A DNA stretch of 52,556 nucleotides from Streptomyces calvus (GCF_006782915.1 NZ_VCNP01000038.1:1-52556); one strand, 5' to 3'; counted from the first letter of the stretch, positions 41,704 through 49,379 are shown. Notes: generated by a model not told the origin, from the letters alone. A program made the numbers and translations.

Positions 41704-43407
41704 TCAGCGGCCGAGCCACGCCGTGGTGTCCGGGCCGAGACGGCCGTCCTCCAGGGGCGCGCTGGTCAGCAGGACCTCGCCGGCCGGGAGGGAGACCGGC
41801 TCGGCCGACAGGTTGGTCACACAGCGCCAGCCGTCCCCGCGGTCGAACTGGAGCACCCCGGCCGGTGCCTCCCGCGCCCACGTCAGCGTCTCGCCGGCCA
41901 GCAGCTTGCGGCGCAGCCGCAGGGCCGTGCGGTACAGCTCCAGGGTCGAGCCCTCGACACCGTCCTGCGCCTCGACGGCGTACGCGGCGAACGCGGGCGG
42001 CTGCGGCAGCCAGGCGCCGGCCGCCCCGAAGCCGTACGAAGGGCCGGTGGTCGTCCACGGCAGCGGCACCCGGCAGCCGTCGCGGCCCTTGCGGACCCGG
42101 CCCGTCTGCTCCCAGATCGGGTCCTGGAGGACCTCGGTCGGCAGGTCGGCGACCTCGGGCAGCCCCAGCTCCTCGCCCTGGTAGACGTACGCCGAACCCG
42201 GCAGCGCCAGCATCAGCAGGGTGGCGGCGCGGGCCCGGCGCAGCCCGGCCGCGGTGTCGACGGCCGGTGCGCGGCCGCCGGACAGCAGCCAGGCATTCTC
42301 GTCGGTGTCCGGGGGCAGCATCAGCCGGGAGGCGTGCCGCACGACGTCGTGGTTGGAGAGCACCCAGGTCGCCGAGGCGCCGGCCGCGTGCGCCGTCGCC
42401 AGCGAGTCGCCGATCACCCGGCGCAGCGCGTCCGCGTCCCACGGGGTCTGCAGGTACTCGAAGTTGAAGGCCTGGCCGAGTTCGTCCGGGCGGGCGTACA
42501 GGGCGCGGCGGGCGCCCGGGACCCATGCCTCGGCGACCGCCATCCGGGGCGGGGAGTAGGCGTCGAGGATCTTGCGCCAGTCGCGGTAGATCTCGTGCAC
42601 CTCGTCGCGGTCGTAGAACGGGTGCGTGCCGGGCGCGAACTCGGTGAGGGCTGCCTCGCCGCTCAGCTCGGGCGCGCCCAGGTCGCGCAGCGGCTCGCTC
42701 AGGTCCTTGGCGAGCGCGTGCGCCACGTCCACGCGGAAGCCGTCCACGCCCCGGTCGGACCAGAACCGCAGCGTGGTGCGGAAGTCGTCGCGGACGTCCT
42801 GGTGGCTCCAGTTGAGGTCGGGCTGTTCGGCGGCGAACAGGTGCAGGTACCACTGCCCGTCCGGCACCCGCTGCCAGGCGCTGCCGCCGAACACGGACTG
42901 CCAGTCGGTGGGCGGGAGTTCACCGCTCGGACCGCGGCCGTCGCGGAAGACGTAGCGGTCGCGGGCCGGGGAGCCGGGTCCGGCGCGCAGCGCCTCCTGG
43001 AACCAGACGTGCTGGTGGGAGGTGTGGTTGGGGACGATGTCGACGATCACCTTCAGGCCGAGCCGGTGCGCCTCGCGGACCAGGCCGTCGAAGTCGTCGA
43101 GGGTGCCGAGGCGGGGGTCGACGTCGCGCGGGTCGGCGACGTCGTAGCCGCCGTCGGCGAGCTCGGAGGGGTAGAACGGGCTCAGCCACAGGGCGTCCAC
43201 GCCGAGGGCGGCCAGGTGGGTGAGGCGCCGGGTGATGCCGCGCAGGTCGCCGAGTCCGTCGCCGTCGGCGTCGGCGAAGCTGCGGGGGTAGACCTGGTAG
43301 ACGACGGCCTGCCGCCACCAGTCGGGGTTCTTGGAGGAGAGGTCGGGCGTGGCGTCGGGGGCGGGGTGCGGGGGCCGGGGGTCGGGCGTGGTGGCACGTT
43401 CGGTCAC
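41704..43407 (-). CDS. GH13 alpha-glucosidase (oligo-1,6-glucosidase/alpha-glucosidase type)
   Basis: 567 residues from the GTG at 43407, with GAGGAG upstream. The (beta/alpha)8 barrel carries the four GH13 regions: DIVPNHTS (about 123-130), GFRVDVAH with nucleophile D227, MAVAEAWV with acid/base E293, and VLSNHDVVRH with D354. It begins VVYQVYPRSFADADGDGLGDLRG, as in exo-acting alpha-glucosidases and trehalose/oligo-1,6-glucosidase relatives. No signal peptide is visible, so it is likely cytoplasmic and acts on imported maltose- or isomaltose-type oligosaccharides. No transporter or LacI gene accompanies it here. Confidence 0.93.
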   Translation of the reverse strand: MTERATTPDPRPPHPAPDATPDLSSKNPDWWRQAVVYQVYPRSFADADGDGLGDLRGITRRLTHLAALGVDALWLSPFYPSELADGGYDVADPRDVDPRLGTLDDFDGLVREAHRLGLKVIVDIVPNHTSHQHVWFQEALRAGPGSPARDRYVFRDGRGPSGELPPTDWQSVFGGSAWQRVPDGQWYLHLFAAEQPDLNWSHQDVRDDFRTTLRFWSDRGVDGFRVDVAHALAKDLSEPLRDLGAPELSGEAALTEFAPGTHPFYDRDEVHEIYRDWRKILDAYSPPRMAVAEAWVPGARRALYARPDELGQAFNFEYLQTPWDADALRRVIGDSLATAHAAGASATWVLSNHDVVRHASRLMLPPDTDENAWLLSGGRAPAVDTAAGLRRARAATLLMLALPGSAYVYQGEELGLPEVADLPTEVLQDPIWEQTGRVRKGRDGCRVPLPWTTTGPSYGFGAAGAWLPQPPAFAAYAVEAQDGVEGSTLELYRTALRLRRKLLAGETLTWAREAPAGVLQFDRGDGWRCVTNLSAEPVSLPAGEVLLTSAPLEDGRLGPDTTAWLGR

Positions 43408-43552
43408 GCGGTCTCCTCTGGGTGCGTGCGGGCGGCAGAAGTGAATCTGTCCACACCACCGTAAAAGCGAACACCCGGGCAGCGTGGCGTCATTCCCGCA
43501 CGGGTGACGACGTGACCGTTTCGCACCCGTCTGACCGACTCGATCCGCGAGC

Positions 43553-44046
43553 GGTGACTGACCGGCTCGGCCGGTGGAGGTCCGACCACCCTCGGGGCCG
43601 GTGGGCGTCCGACCGTCCCGGGCCGATGGGCGTCCGACCGCGCCCGGCCGGTCGAAGTCCGACCTGCTCGGGGCCGGAGGAAACCCGACCGACTCAGGGC
43701 AGGCGGAAACCCGACCGGCTCGGGGCCCGTGGAGACCCGACCGGCCCTGCGCGGTCGGACGCCCGACCGACTCGGGACGGTTGGAGACCCAACCGACTCG
43801 GGGCCGGAGGACGCCCGACCGACTCGGCCGGAGGAGAACCCGACCGGCCCGGGGCCCGGGGAGACCCGACCGACTCAGGGCCGTGGAAACCCGACCGACC
43901 CGGCGCGATCGGACGCCCCACCGGACCGGGGCCCGTGGATACCCGACCGACCCGGCGCGATCGGACGCCCGACCGACTCGGGACCGGCGGAGAGCCGACC
44001 GGCCCGGGGCCGGTGGAGACCCGACCGGTCCGGGGCCGGTGGAGGT
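43553..44046. repeat. Degenerate 25-26-bp minisatellite, about 19 units
   Basis: Each unit starts CCGACCG and continues ACTCGGGGCCGGTGGAGAC or a variant (for example CTCGGGGCCCGTGGAGAC, CCCGGCGCGATCGGACGC). Two units around 43900-43960 are exact copies of one another in the CGCGATCGGACGC part. The array fills the gap between the alpha-glucosidase start and the nucleoside hydrolase stop. Open frames across it are repeat artefacts. The left flank (43408-43552) holds the glucosidase promoter region. Confidence 0.88.
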
Positions 44047-45030
44047 CTACGCTTCGGTCCGCTCGACCGTCCCCAGGTACAGCCGTACGTAGCGCTCGAC
44101 GTCCACGTCGAGCCCGACGTCCACCAGCGGCTGCTCGCGCGCGTCTCCGTGGATCTCGGACTCGCCGACGCGCGGGCGGCGGTCGACCACCGTCTGCCCG
44201 CGGGTCGGGCCGGGAGCCAGGGACACCTCGACCGGGAGGCGGTGGGTGGTCAGCCCCTCCGGGTCGGCGACCGCGCACAGCGCGCCCGCGTCGCCGAGGC
44301 CGCCGGCGTCCTCGGCGGGGTCGTCGGGGCGGCTGCCCGGGGTGGCGGGACGGTGGGCGAGCAGTTCACCGGCCAGCCGGGTGCCCGGTTCGGTGCTCGC
44401 GCGCAGCCGGCGCACGTCCGCGCCCGGGACGACGACCCGGGTGAACACGTCCAGGCCGTACATGGTGATCGGCACCCCGGCCGTGAGCAGGATCGCGGCG
44501 GCCTCCGGGTCGTGCCAGACGTTGAACTCGGCGACCGCCGTGGCGTTGCCCGCGCCCGCCGCGCCGCCCATGAACACGATCCGCTCGATGTTGCGGGTGA
44601 CCTCGGGGTGGGTGCGCAGCAGCAGGGCGATGTTGGTCAGCGGAGCGGTGGGCACCAGCGTGACGGGTCGCGGGGAGGCGAGGATCTCGCGGCGCAGCAG
44701 CGTGACCGCGTCCACGTCCGCGGGGCTGCGGCGCGGGGCGGGGAGGCCGAGGTCGCCCATGCCGTCGTGGCCGTGGACGTGGCGCGCGGAGCGGGGCGCC
44801 TCGATCAGCGGGCGCTCCGCTCCGCGCGCCACCGGGATGTCCGGCGCGCCCGCCTGCTCCAGCACGGTCAGCGTGTTGCGGACCACGCCGGCCACGTCCG
44901 TGTTCCCGGCCACGCAGGTCACCGCGCGCAGGTCGAGCCCCGGGTGGCGGACCGCGAACAGCAGGGCCAGGGCGTCGTCGACACCGGTGTCGCAGTCGAT
45001 GATCACCGGGACGGTCTGTCCGTGCGTCAC
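44047..45030 (-). CDS. Inosine-uridine-preferring nucleoside hydrolase
   Basis: 327 residues from the GTG at 45030, with AAGGAG upstream. The calcium-binding N-terminal signature is VIIDCDTGVDDALAL (D12, D14, D18, D19). The middle holds LVPTAPLTNIALLLRTHPEV and the ligand motif AVAEFNVWHDPEAA. It hydrolyses ribonucleosides to base plus ribose. The gene lies 39 bp behind the auxiliary ThrRS gene on the same strand, so it is probably co-transcribed and under the same threonine leader, an unusual partnership. Its end abuts the minisatellite. Confidence 0.92.
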   Translation of the reverse strand: MTHGQTVPVIIDCDTGVDDALALLFAVRHPGLDLRAVTCVAGNTDVAGVVRNTLTVLEQAGAPDIPVARGAERPLIEAPRSARHVHGHDGMGDLGLPAPRRSPADVDAVTLLRREILASPRPVTLVPTAPLTNIALLLRTHPEVTRNIERIVFMGGAAGAGNATAVAEFNVWHDPEAAAILLTAGVPITMYGLDVFTRVVVPGADVRRLRASTEPGTRLAGELLAHRPATPGSRPDDPAEDAGGLGDAGALCAVADPEGLTTHRLPVEVSLAPGPTRGQTVVDRRPRVGESEIHGDAREQPLVDVGLDVDVERYVRLYLGTVERTEA

Positions 45031-45069
45031 GTCGGGGGCTCCTTCCGAGCGGGTGGCGGCGCGTCGACC

Positions 45070-46290
45070 TTACGCGGGGTCCCAGAGCGCGGTGCCACGC
45101 CGGGCCGCCCGCTCGGCGACCCTCCGCAGCACCTCCTGAACGGGCAGGGCGCCGGGCCGCCGCCCGTCCCTGAGCCGCACCGCGAGCAGCCCGTCCGCGG
45201 CCTCCCGCGCCCCGAGCACCGCCTGGTACGGCACCAGCCGCGCCCGGCGGATCCGCGCCCCCAGGCTGCCCTCGCCGCACCCGGCCACCTCGGCCCGCAG
45301 CCCCAGCCCACCGGCGCGCCGTACGACGTCGTACGCGCGTTCCTCCTGGTCCTCGCCGACCGGCAGCACCACCAGCTGCACCGGCGCCAGCCACACCGGG
45401 AAGGCGCCGCCGTGCTCCTCCAGCAGGTGCGCGACCGCCCGTTCGACGCTGCCGATGATGCTGCGGTGCACCATGACCGGGCGGTGCCTGGCGCCGTCGG
45501 GGCCGGTGTAGTGCAGGTCGAAGCGCTCCGGCTGGTGGAAGTCGATCTGCACGGTGGACAGGGTGGTTTCGCGGCCCGCGGAGTCGGCGATCTGCACGTC
45601 GATCTTCGGGCCGTAGAAGGCGGCCTCGCCCTCGACGGCCTCGTAGGCGAGGCCGGAGGCGTCCAGGACCTCGCGCAGCAGCGCGGTGGCCCGTTCCCAC
45701 AGGGCCGGGTCGGCGACGTACTTGCCGCCGCCGCCCGGCAGGGACAGCCGGTGGCGGGCGGCGCGGATGCCCAGGTCTGCGTAGGCGCGCGAGATGAGCG
45801 CGAGCGCGGCGCGGGCCTCCTCGACGGCCTGGTCCGGAGTGCAGAAGATGTGCGCGTCGTTGAGGTGGATGGCCCGTACGCGGGTGAGTCCGCCGAGGAC
45901 ACCGGACAGCTCGGAGCGGTACATGCCTCCCAACTCGGCCATGCGGTACGGCAGTTCGCGGTAGCTGTGGGAGCGGGAGCGGTAGAGGAGGGCGTGGTGG
46001 GGGCAGAGGCTGGGGCGCAGCACGACCTGCTCGGAGCCCAGTTCCATCGGCGGGAACATGTCGTCGCTGTAGTGCGCCCAGTGCCCGGAGATCTCGTACA
46101 GCTCGCGTTTGCCGAGCACCGGCGAGTACACGTGCCGGTACCCGGCCGCGCGCTCCGCCTCCCGGACGTACTCCTCCAGGGTGTGCCGCACGAGGGCTCC
46201 GTCCGGGAGCCAGTACGGCAGTCCCGCGCCGATCAGCGGGTCGGTGTCGAACAGGCCGAGTTCGCGGCCGAGTCGTCGGTGGTCGTGCAC
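45070..46290 (-). CDS. Short threonyl-tRNA synthetase without TGS and editing domains (auxiliary ThrRS)
   Basis: 406 residues from the GTG at 46290, with GAGGAG seven bases upstream; housekeeping ThrRS is about 640-690. The protein starts directly at the catalytic core. Class II motif 2 is PYRMAELGGMYRSELSG...RVRAIHLNDAHIF, motif 3 is HRSIIGSVERAVAHLLE. The zinc ligands C96, H147 and H275 are present with nearly the spacing of E. coli ThrRS. The anticodon-binding domain follows from ~300 (APVQLVVLPVG). The whole N-terminal TGS plus editing region is missing, so mischarged Ser-tRNA-Thr would not be cleared here. A Thr-codon leader and hairpin precede it. It may be an inhibitor-resistant or starvation-induced spare enzyme. 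Confidence 0.92.
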   Translation of the reverse strand: MHDHRRLGRELGLFDTDPLIGAGLPYWLPDGALVRHTLEEYVREAERAAGYRHVYSPVLGKRELYEISGHWAHYSDDMFPPMELGSEQVVLRPSLCPHHALLYRSRSHSYRELPYRMAELGGMYRSELSGVLGGLTRVRAIHLNDAHIFCTPDQAVEEARAALALISRAYADLGIRAARHRLSLPGGGGKYVADPALWERATALLREVLDASGLAYEAVEGEAAFYGPKIDVQIADSAGRETTLSTVQIDFHQPERFDLHYTGPDGARHRPVMVHRSIIGSVERAVAHLLEEHGGAFPVWLAPVQLVVLPVGEDQEERAYDVVRRAGGLGLRAEVAGCGEGSLGARIRRARLVPYQAVLGAREAADGLLAVRLRDGRRPGALPVQEVLRRVAERAARRGTALWDPA

Positions 46291-46327
46291 GGTGGTCTCC
46301 TCTGGTCGTGAGGCGAGCACCACGCGC

Positions 46328-46364
46328 GACGAAGCCCCGGGGCCGCTCGCCCCGGGGCTTCGTC
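46328..46364 (-). terminator. Attenuator hairpin upstream of the auxiliary ThrRS gene
   Basis: Transcript reads GACGAAGCCCCGGGGC - GAGCG - GCCCCGGGGCTTCGTC: a perfect 16-bp stem with a 5-nt loop, 37 nt before the ThrRS start and 12 nt after the leader-peptide stop. No U-tract follows. Because it lies between a leader peptide and the gene, it fits a conditional terminator rather than an end-of-gene one. Confidence 0.85.
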
Positions 46365-46376
46365 ACTGGTCAGCAG

Positions 46377-46433
46377 TCAGCGCGCCGGGACACTCTCCGG
46401 CGTCGTCGTGAGCGACAGGTCGGCACGCTGCAT
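46377..46433 (-). CDS. Threonine-rich leader peptide (attenuator control peptide)
   Basis: 18 residues, MQRADLSLTTTPESVPAR, ATG at 46433 to TGA at 46377-46379. Codons 9-11 are three consecutive ACG (Thr) codons at 46401-46409, in front of a ThrRS gene. It has no ribosome site; instead a -10-like TAGCGT ends 7 bp before the ATG, so the mRNA probably begins at the ATG (leaderless), as known for other streptomycete leader peptides. An upstream hairpin CGCCGG-N8-CCGGCG overlaps the codons just after the Thr run and could compete with pairing to the terminator's 5' arm. A ribosome stalled for lack of Thr-tRNA would disrupt that hairpin. Confidence 0.82.
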   Translation of the reverse strand: MQRADLSLTTTPESVPAR

Positions 46434-46440
46434 GGCGGCG

Positions 46441-46446
46441 ACGCTA
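46441..46446 (-). promoter_or_regulatory. -10 element of the Thr leader transcript
   Basis: TAGCGT on the minus strand, followed by exactly 7 bp and then the ATG of the leader peptide. A convincing -35 is not visible (CTCGCA at an 18-bp spacing is the only candidate). Confidence 0.6.
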
Positions 46447-46594
46447 ACAGGCGGCGGGTGGTGGTGCGAGCGGTTTTCCCGCCGGCCGGGGCGGCTCACC
46501 CGGACGGGCTCGCCGCGCTGGTGGGCCGGTCGGGCCGGTGGTGGCGTAGGAGCACGTCCGCTCGTGGACGGCCCGGTTCCCCAGGAGGCCCCCG

Positions 46595-47392
46595 ATGACC
46601 ACCGCCCGCGTCCTCCTCGCCTCCGCGCTGTCGGTGTCCGCCCTGCTGGCCGCGGCGGCCTGTTCCGTCGGCCGCGACGACCCCCGCGCGCTGCCCCTGC
46701 CGGAAGGCGTCCCGCAGCCCTCGTCCGCCTCCGCCACCGCGGCCGCCTCCGCCACCGAGCGGCCCGCACCGGCCCCGCCCTCGCTGAGCGAGGCACAACT
46801 GCGGGCCGCGCTGGTCACCGAGACCGACCTGGGCGAGCCGTGGATGGCCAGCCGCGGCGCGGCCACCTGGCGGGACGGCCTGCTCAAGGCGGACACGGAC
46901 CACCCCGACTGCCGGCGGCTGCTCGACAGCCTCTACACGGAGGAACTGTTCGGCGCCCCGTCCGGCCCGCGCGCCACGGCCACCCTCGACGACACCTACA
47001 ACGACACCCAGCTGCGCCACCAGGTCGCCGCCTACCGGCCCGCCGACGTGGACCGCGTCCTGTCCTGGCTGGCCACGCTGCCGGACACGTGCGAGCGGTT
47101 CCGGGCCACCACCACCCGGGCCGGGGCGCAGGTCGTCGAGGTCACGGAACTGCCGCTGCCGGAGGCCGGTGACGCGCGGACGGGCCTGCGGGTCACCATG
47201 ACCGGGGAGGCGTCCGACGGCATGCCGACGTACCTCACCGTGGACCTGGCGGGGGTCCGCGTCGGCGACGACGCCATCACGCTCACCAACGGCGGCTTCG
47301 GCGCCGTCCTGCCCGAGGTCACCCAGGCCGTCGCCCAGCTCGGCGCGGAACGCCTCGCGGAGGTGGCACGCCAGGGGCGGGTACGGGTCTGA
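46595..47392 (+). CDS. Probable lipoprotein, unknown
   Basis: 265 residues, ATG at 46595 with CAGGAGG upstream. A hydrophobic signal (VLLASALSVSALLAAAAC) ends in a Cys at 23; the AAAC lipobox is weak but acceptable. A Pro/Ser/Ala linker is followed from about residue 65 by a globular domain (SEAQLRAALVTETDLGEPW, a Cys pair DCRRLL/TCERF, and GVRVGDDAITLTNGG). The pattern resembles actinobacterial PknH-sensor-like or LpqN-like lipoproteins, but I cannot place it firmly. Confidence 0.75.
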   Translation: MTTARVLLASALSVSALLAAAACSVGRDDPRALPLPEGVPQPSSASATAAASATERPAPAPPSLSEAQLRAALVTETDLGEPWMASRGAATWRDGLLKADTDHPDCRRLLDSLYTEELFGAPSGPRATATLDDTYNDTQLRHQVAAYRPADVDRVLSWLATLPDTCERFRATTTRAGAQVVEVTELPLPEAGDARTGLRVTMTGEASDGMPTYLTVDLAGVRVGDDAITLTNGGFGAVLPEVTQAVAQLGAERLAEVARQGRVRV

Positions 47393-47435
47393 CGGCCGCT
47401 CCGGACGACGAGTGTCAACGCAATGTGGCGATGTG

Positions 47436-47711
47436 TCAGGACAGGCGGTCGACCGCTTCCTTGGCCTCCAGCAGGTCCGCGCCCGTGATCTCCCGGTACC
47501 GCTTGACCGCCTGGACCTTCCTGCCCTCGCGGACGAGGGCGACGACCTCGTCGTGCCCCGGTGTCTCCTCGCGCAGGCCCAGGTGGGCCAGGACCAGGTC
47601 GAGCTTGCGCTCGGCGCGGGCGGCACGGCGTTCGGCACGGGCGAGGCGCGTCTGGAGGGTCGTGACGCCGAGCATCACGACGCAGACGAGGAGGAGTACG
47701 GCGATGTCCAT
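47436..47711 (-). CDS. Membrane-anchored protein with ribosomal L7/L12 C-terminal-like domain
   Basis: 91 residues from the ATG at 47711 (an in-frame TTG at 47720 would add three). A membrane helix (MDIAVLLLVCVVMLGVTTL) leads to a basic/acidic coiled coil (RLARAERRAARAERKLDLVL). The last ~40 residues, GHDEVVALVREGRKVQAVKRY and TGADLLEAKEAVDRL, match the bL12 C-terminal domain (normally GAKKIxVIKxVRxxTGLGLKEAKxLVD). In bL12 this surface recruits translation GTPases. Here it would be tethered to the membrane. The function is unknown. The gene lies 45 bp downstream of the HTH-TPR gene on the same strand. Confidence 0.8.
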   Translation of the reverse strand: MDIAVLLLVCVVMLGVTTLQTRLARAERRAARAERKLDLVLAHLGLREETPGHDEVVALVREGRKVQAVKRYREITGADLLEAKEAVDRLS

Positions 47712-47756
47712 GGGCGCCAAGGGTAGGGGCGCCGCGACGCTCGGCGCTCCCGGCGG

Positions 47757-49100
47757 TCAGACCGGGGGCTGGGCCGGGGCCGGGCCGAGGGTCGTGGTGC
47801 CCGGGGCCGTGCGGTGGCCGAGGCCCGTGCGGTAGGCGTCCAGGGCCGCCTCCACGCGGCCGGTGCGGCGCAGCAGGTCACCGAGGAGCCGGCACAGGTC
47901 GGCCAGGTCACCGGCCGCGCCCGCGCGTTCCAGCAGGCTCATCGCGCGGACGTAGTGCTCCTCGGCCCGCTCGGCGTCGCGGGCGTCCTCGGCGATGATG
48001 CCGAGCAGTCGGTGCGCGGCCGCCGCGTGCACCGCGCCCCGCTCCGGTGAGAGCCCGCCGAGCACGTCCTCCAGCAGCGCCGCCGCCTCCGCCGAACTGC
48101 CGCGCCGGTGCAGCACGTCGGCCAGCTCGACGGTCACCTGGCTGCTGTAGAGGGAGGCACGCTTGGCCGACAGCATGCTCAGCGCCTCCCGCAACTCGCC
48201 CTCGGCACGCTCCAGTTCGCCGTTCTGCGCGTACACGTACCCGCGCATCCAGTGGCAGTTGGCCAGCTCAGTGCGCAGTTGCAGCCCGCGGTACAGCTCG
48301 GCCGCCTTGGCCAGTGAGGCGTCGGCCTCGGCGAGACGTCCCTCGGCGAGCAGGGTGCGGGCCACCGACCGGTGCATCCGCGCCACCAGCGCCGGGTCGC
48401 CGGACTGCGGCGCGAGCGCCAGTGCGAACTCCGCCGCCTGGGCCGCCCGCGCGTGCGCGCCCATGTCCATGTACGGGCCGATCGCGCTGGCGTAGAGCAG
48501 CAGCAGCGCGTCCGGGTCGTGCAGACCGCCCCGGTTCAGCTCGTCGATCGTGGACTCCAGGAGATACACCGCGTACCGCAGCTCCCCGGCCAGGTAGTGG
48601 GAGACGGCCCGGCCGCGCAGCGCCGGCACGCGGGCGGGCAGCGGCGCGTCGGCGAGCCGGGCCTCGGCCCGCTCGAAGTACTGCCGGCCCCCGGCCAGCT
48701 CGCCGGTCTCCAGCGCGCACTCGCCGAGCCCGAGCAGCGCGGCGGCCTGCTCCTCGACCAGCTGGTGCTCCTCCGCCTCGGCCAGCAGCCCGGCGTACTG
48801 CTCCACGGCGGCCTCGGCCTCGCCGACGGCGAGCGTGCGCTGCGCCTCGGTCAGCCGCAGGTGCAGCTCGGTCACGAGACGGGCCGGACGGCCGGTGGCC
48901 AGTTCCTCGAACGCGACGCCGAGCCGGTCGGCGAGATGCCGCAGCGCCTCGTCGGAGGGGCGCACGCGGCCCGCTTCCAGGGTGGAGATGTACGCGGGCG
49001 TGTACACCGGTTCGGCCAGCTGTCTCTGGGTCAGTCCGCGCTGCACGCGCAACTGCTGCACCCGGCGTCCGATGGTTCTCGGCTCGTCCCGCTCCCCCAT
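47757..49100 (-). CDS. XRE-family HTH regulator with tetratricopeptide repeats
   Basis: 447 residues from the ATG at 49100 with GGGGGAG upstream. Residues 10-70 are a Cro/C1-type HTH (TIGRRVQQLRVQRGLTQRQLAE, YISTLEAGRVRPSDEALRHLA). Residues ~80-430 are helical TPR-type repeats with pairs such as AAALLGLGECALETGELAGG, ALVARMHRSVARTLLAEGRL and AAAHRLLGIIAEDARDAERA. HTH plus TPR is the plan of RRNPP peptide receptors and of several streptomycete developmental regulators. The divergent gene encodes a 54-residue exported peptide, and a 24-bp palindrome lies between them, so peptide sensing is a serious possibility. No ligand-pocket residues can be assigned by eye. Confidence 0.9.
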   Translation of the reverse strand: MGERDEPRTIGRRVQQLRVQRGLTQRQLAEPVYTPAYISTLEAGRVRPSDEALRHLADRLGVAFEELATGRPARLVTELHLRLTEAQRTLAVGEAEAAVEQYAGLLAEAEEHQLVEEQAAALLGLGECALETGELAGGRQYFERAEARLADAPLPARVPALRGRAVSHYLAGELRYAVYLLESTIDELNRGGLHDPDALLLLYASAIGPYMDMGAHARAAQAAEFALALAPQSGDPALVARMHRSVARTLLAEGRLAEADASLAKAAELYRGLQLRTELANCHWMRGYVYAQNGELERAEGELREALSMLSAKRASLYSSQVTVELADVLHRRGSSAEAAALLEDVLGGLSPERGAVHAAAAHRLLGIIAEDARDAERAEEHYVRAMSLLERAGAAGDLADLCRLLGDLLRRTGRVEAALDAYRTGLGHRTAPGTTTLGPAPAQPPV

Positions 49101-49156
49101 GTGCAACTCCCCCTGCGCCCCTTGCCGTTCGCGTCGGCCAGCCCCTAGGTTAAACC

Positions 49157-49180
49157 GTGAATTAAACGCGCTTAACTCAC
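49157..49180. promoter_or_regulatory. 24-bp near-perfect palindrome between regulator and peptide genes
   Basis: Symmetric blocks GTGA, TTAA, CGCG, TTAA, TCAC around a central CGCG, with 20 of 24 positions self-complementary. A third TTAA lies at 49150-49153. The site is strikingly AT-rich for this DNA, 57 bp upstream of the HTH-TPR start and 19 bp upstream of the peptide start, so one bound regulator could control both genes. Confidence 0.7.
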
Positions 49181-49198
49181 TGCTGTTGCGAGGTCGCC

Positions 49199-49363
49199 GT
49201 GCTGGAACGCACACGCACCACCGGGCGCTACGCCCGAGGCTTCGCCGCGGCCGTCGCCGCGGTCACGGCACTGGTCCTGGCGGCCAACGCGGGCCCGGCC
49301 AGAGCGACCCACTCGCAGCCCGACCGGCAGACCACGGCACCGGCGGAGGCCACGGCCCGGTAG
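49199..49363 (+). CDS. Small exported peptide (54 aa), candidate signalling peptide
   Basis: GTG at 49199 (AGG at -8) to TAG at 49361-49363. The sequence starts MLERTRTTGRYARGF, then a hydrophobic core AAAVAAVTALVLAAN ending GPARA, a good signal-peptidase site. The mature part would be only THSQPDRQTTAPAEATAR, 18 polar residues with no cysteines. It is divergent from the HTH-TPR regulator and shares its palindrome. Short, signal-peptide-bearing propeptides next to HTH-TPR regulators are the hallmark of RRNPP quorum-sensing pairs; that this one works so is inference. It could also be a tiny structural peptide. Confidence 0.72.
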   Translation: MLERTRTTGRYARGFAAAVAAVTALVLAANAGPARATHSQPDRQTTAPAEATAR

Positions 49364-49379
49364 ACCGCACGCCGATGGA

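Noticed and set aside
43553..44046. Protein-coding repeat region or CRISPR
   Set aside because: Units of 25 or 26 bp break every frame in a conserved sense, there are no spacers, and the open frames through it are repeat artefacts.
46290..46446. T-box riboswitch upstream of the ThrRS gene
   Set aside because: No T-box sequence (UGGN'CC bulge) or specifier-loop stem I could be found, and the leader is too short. The Thr-codon ORF plus terminator explains the region better.
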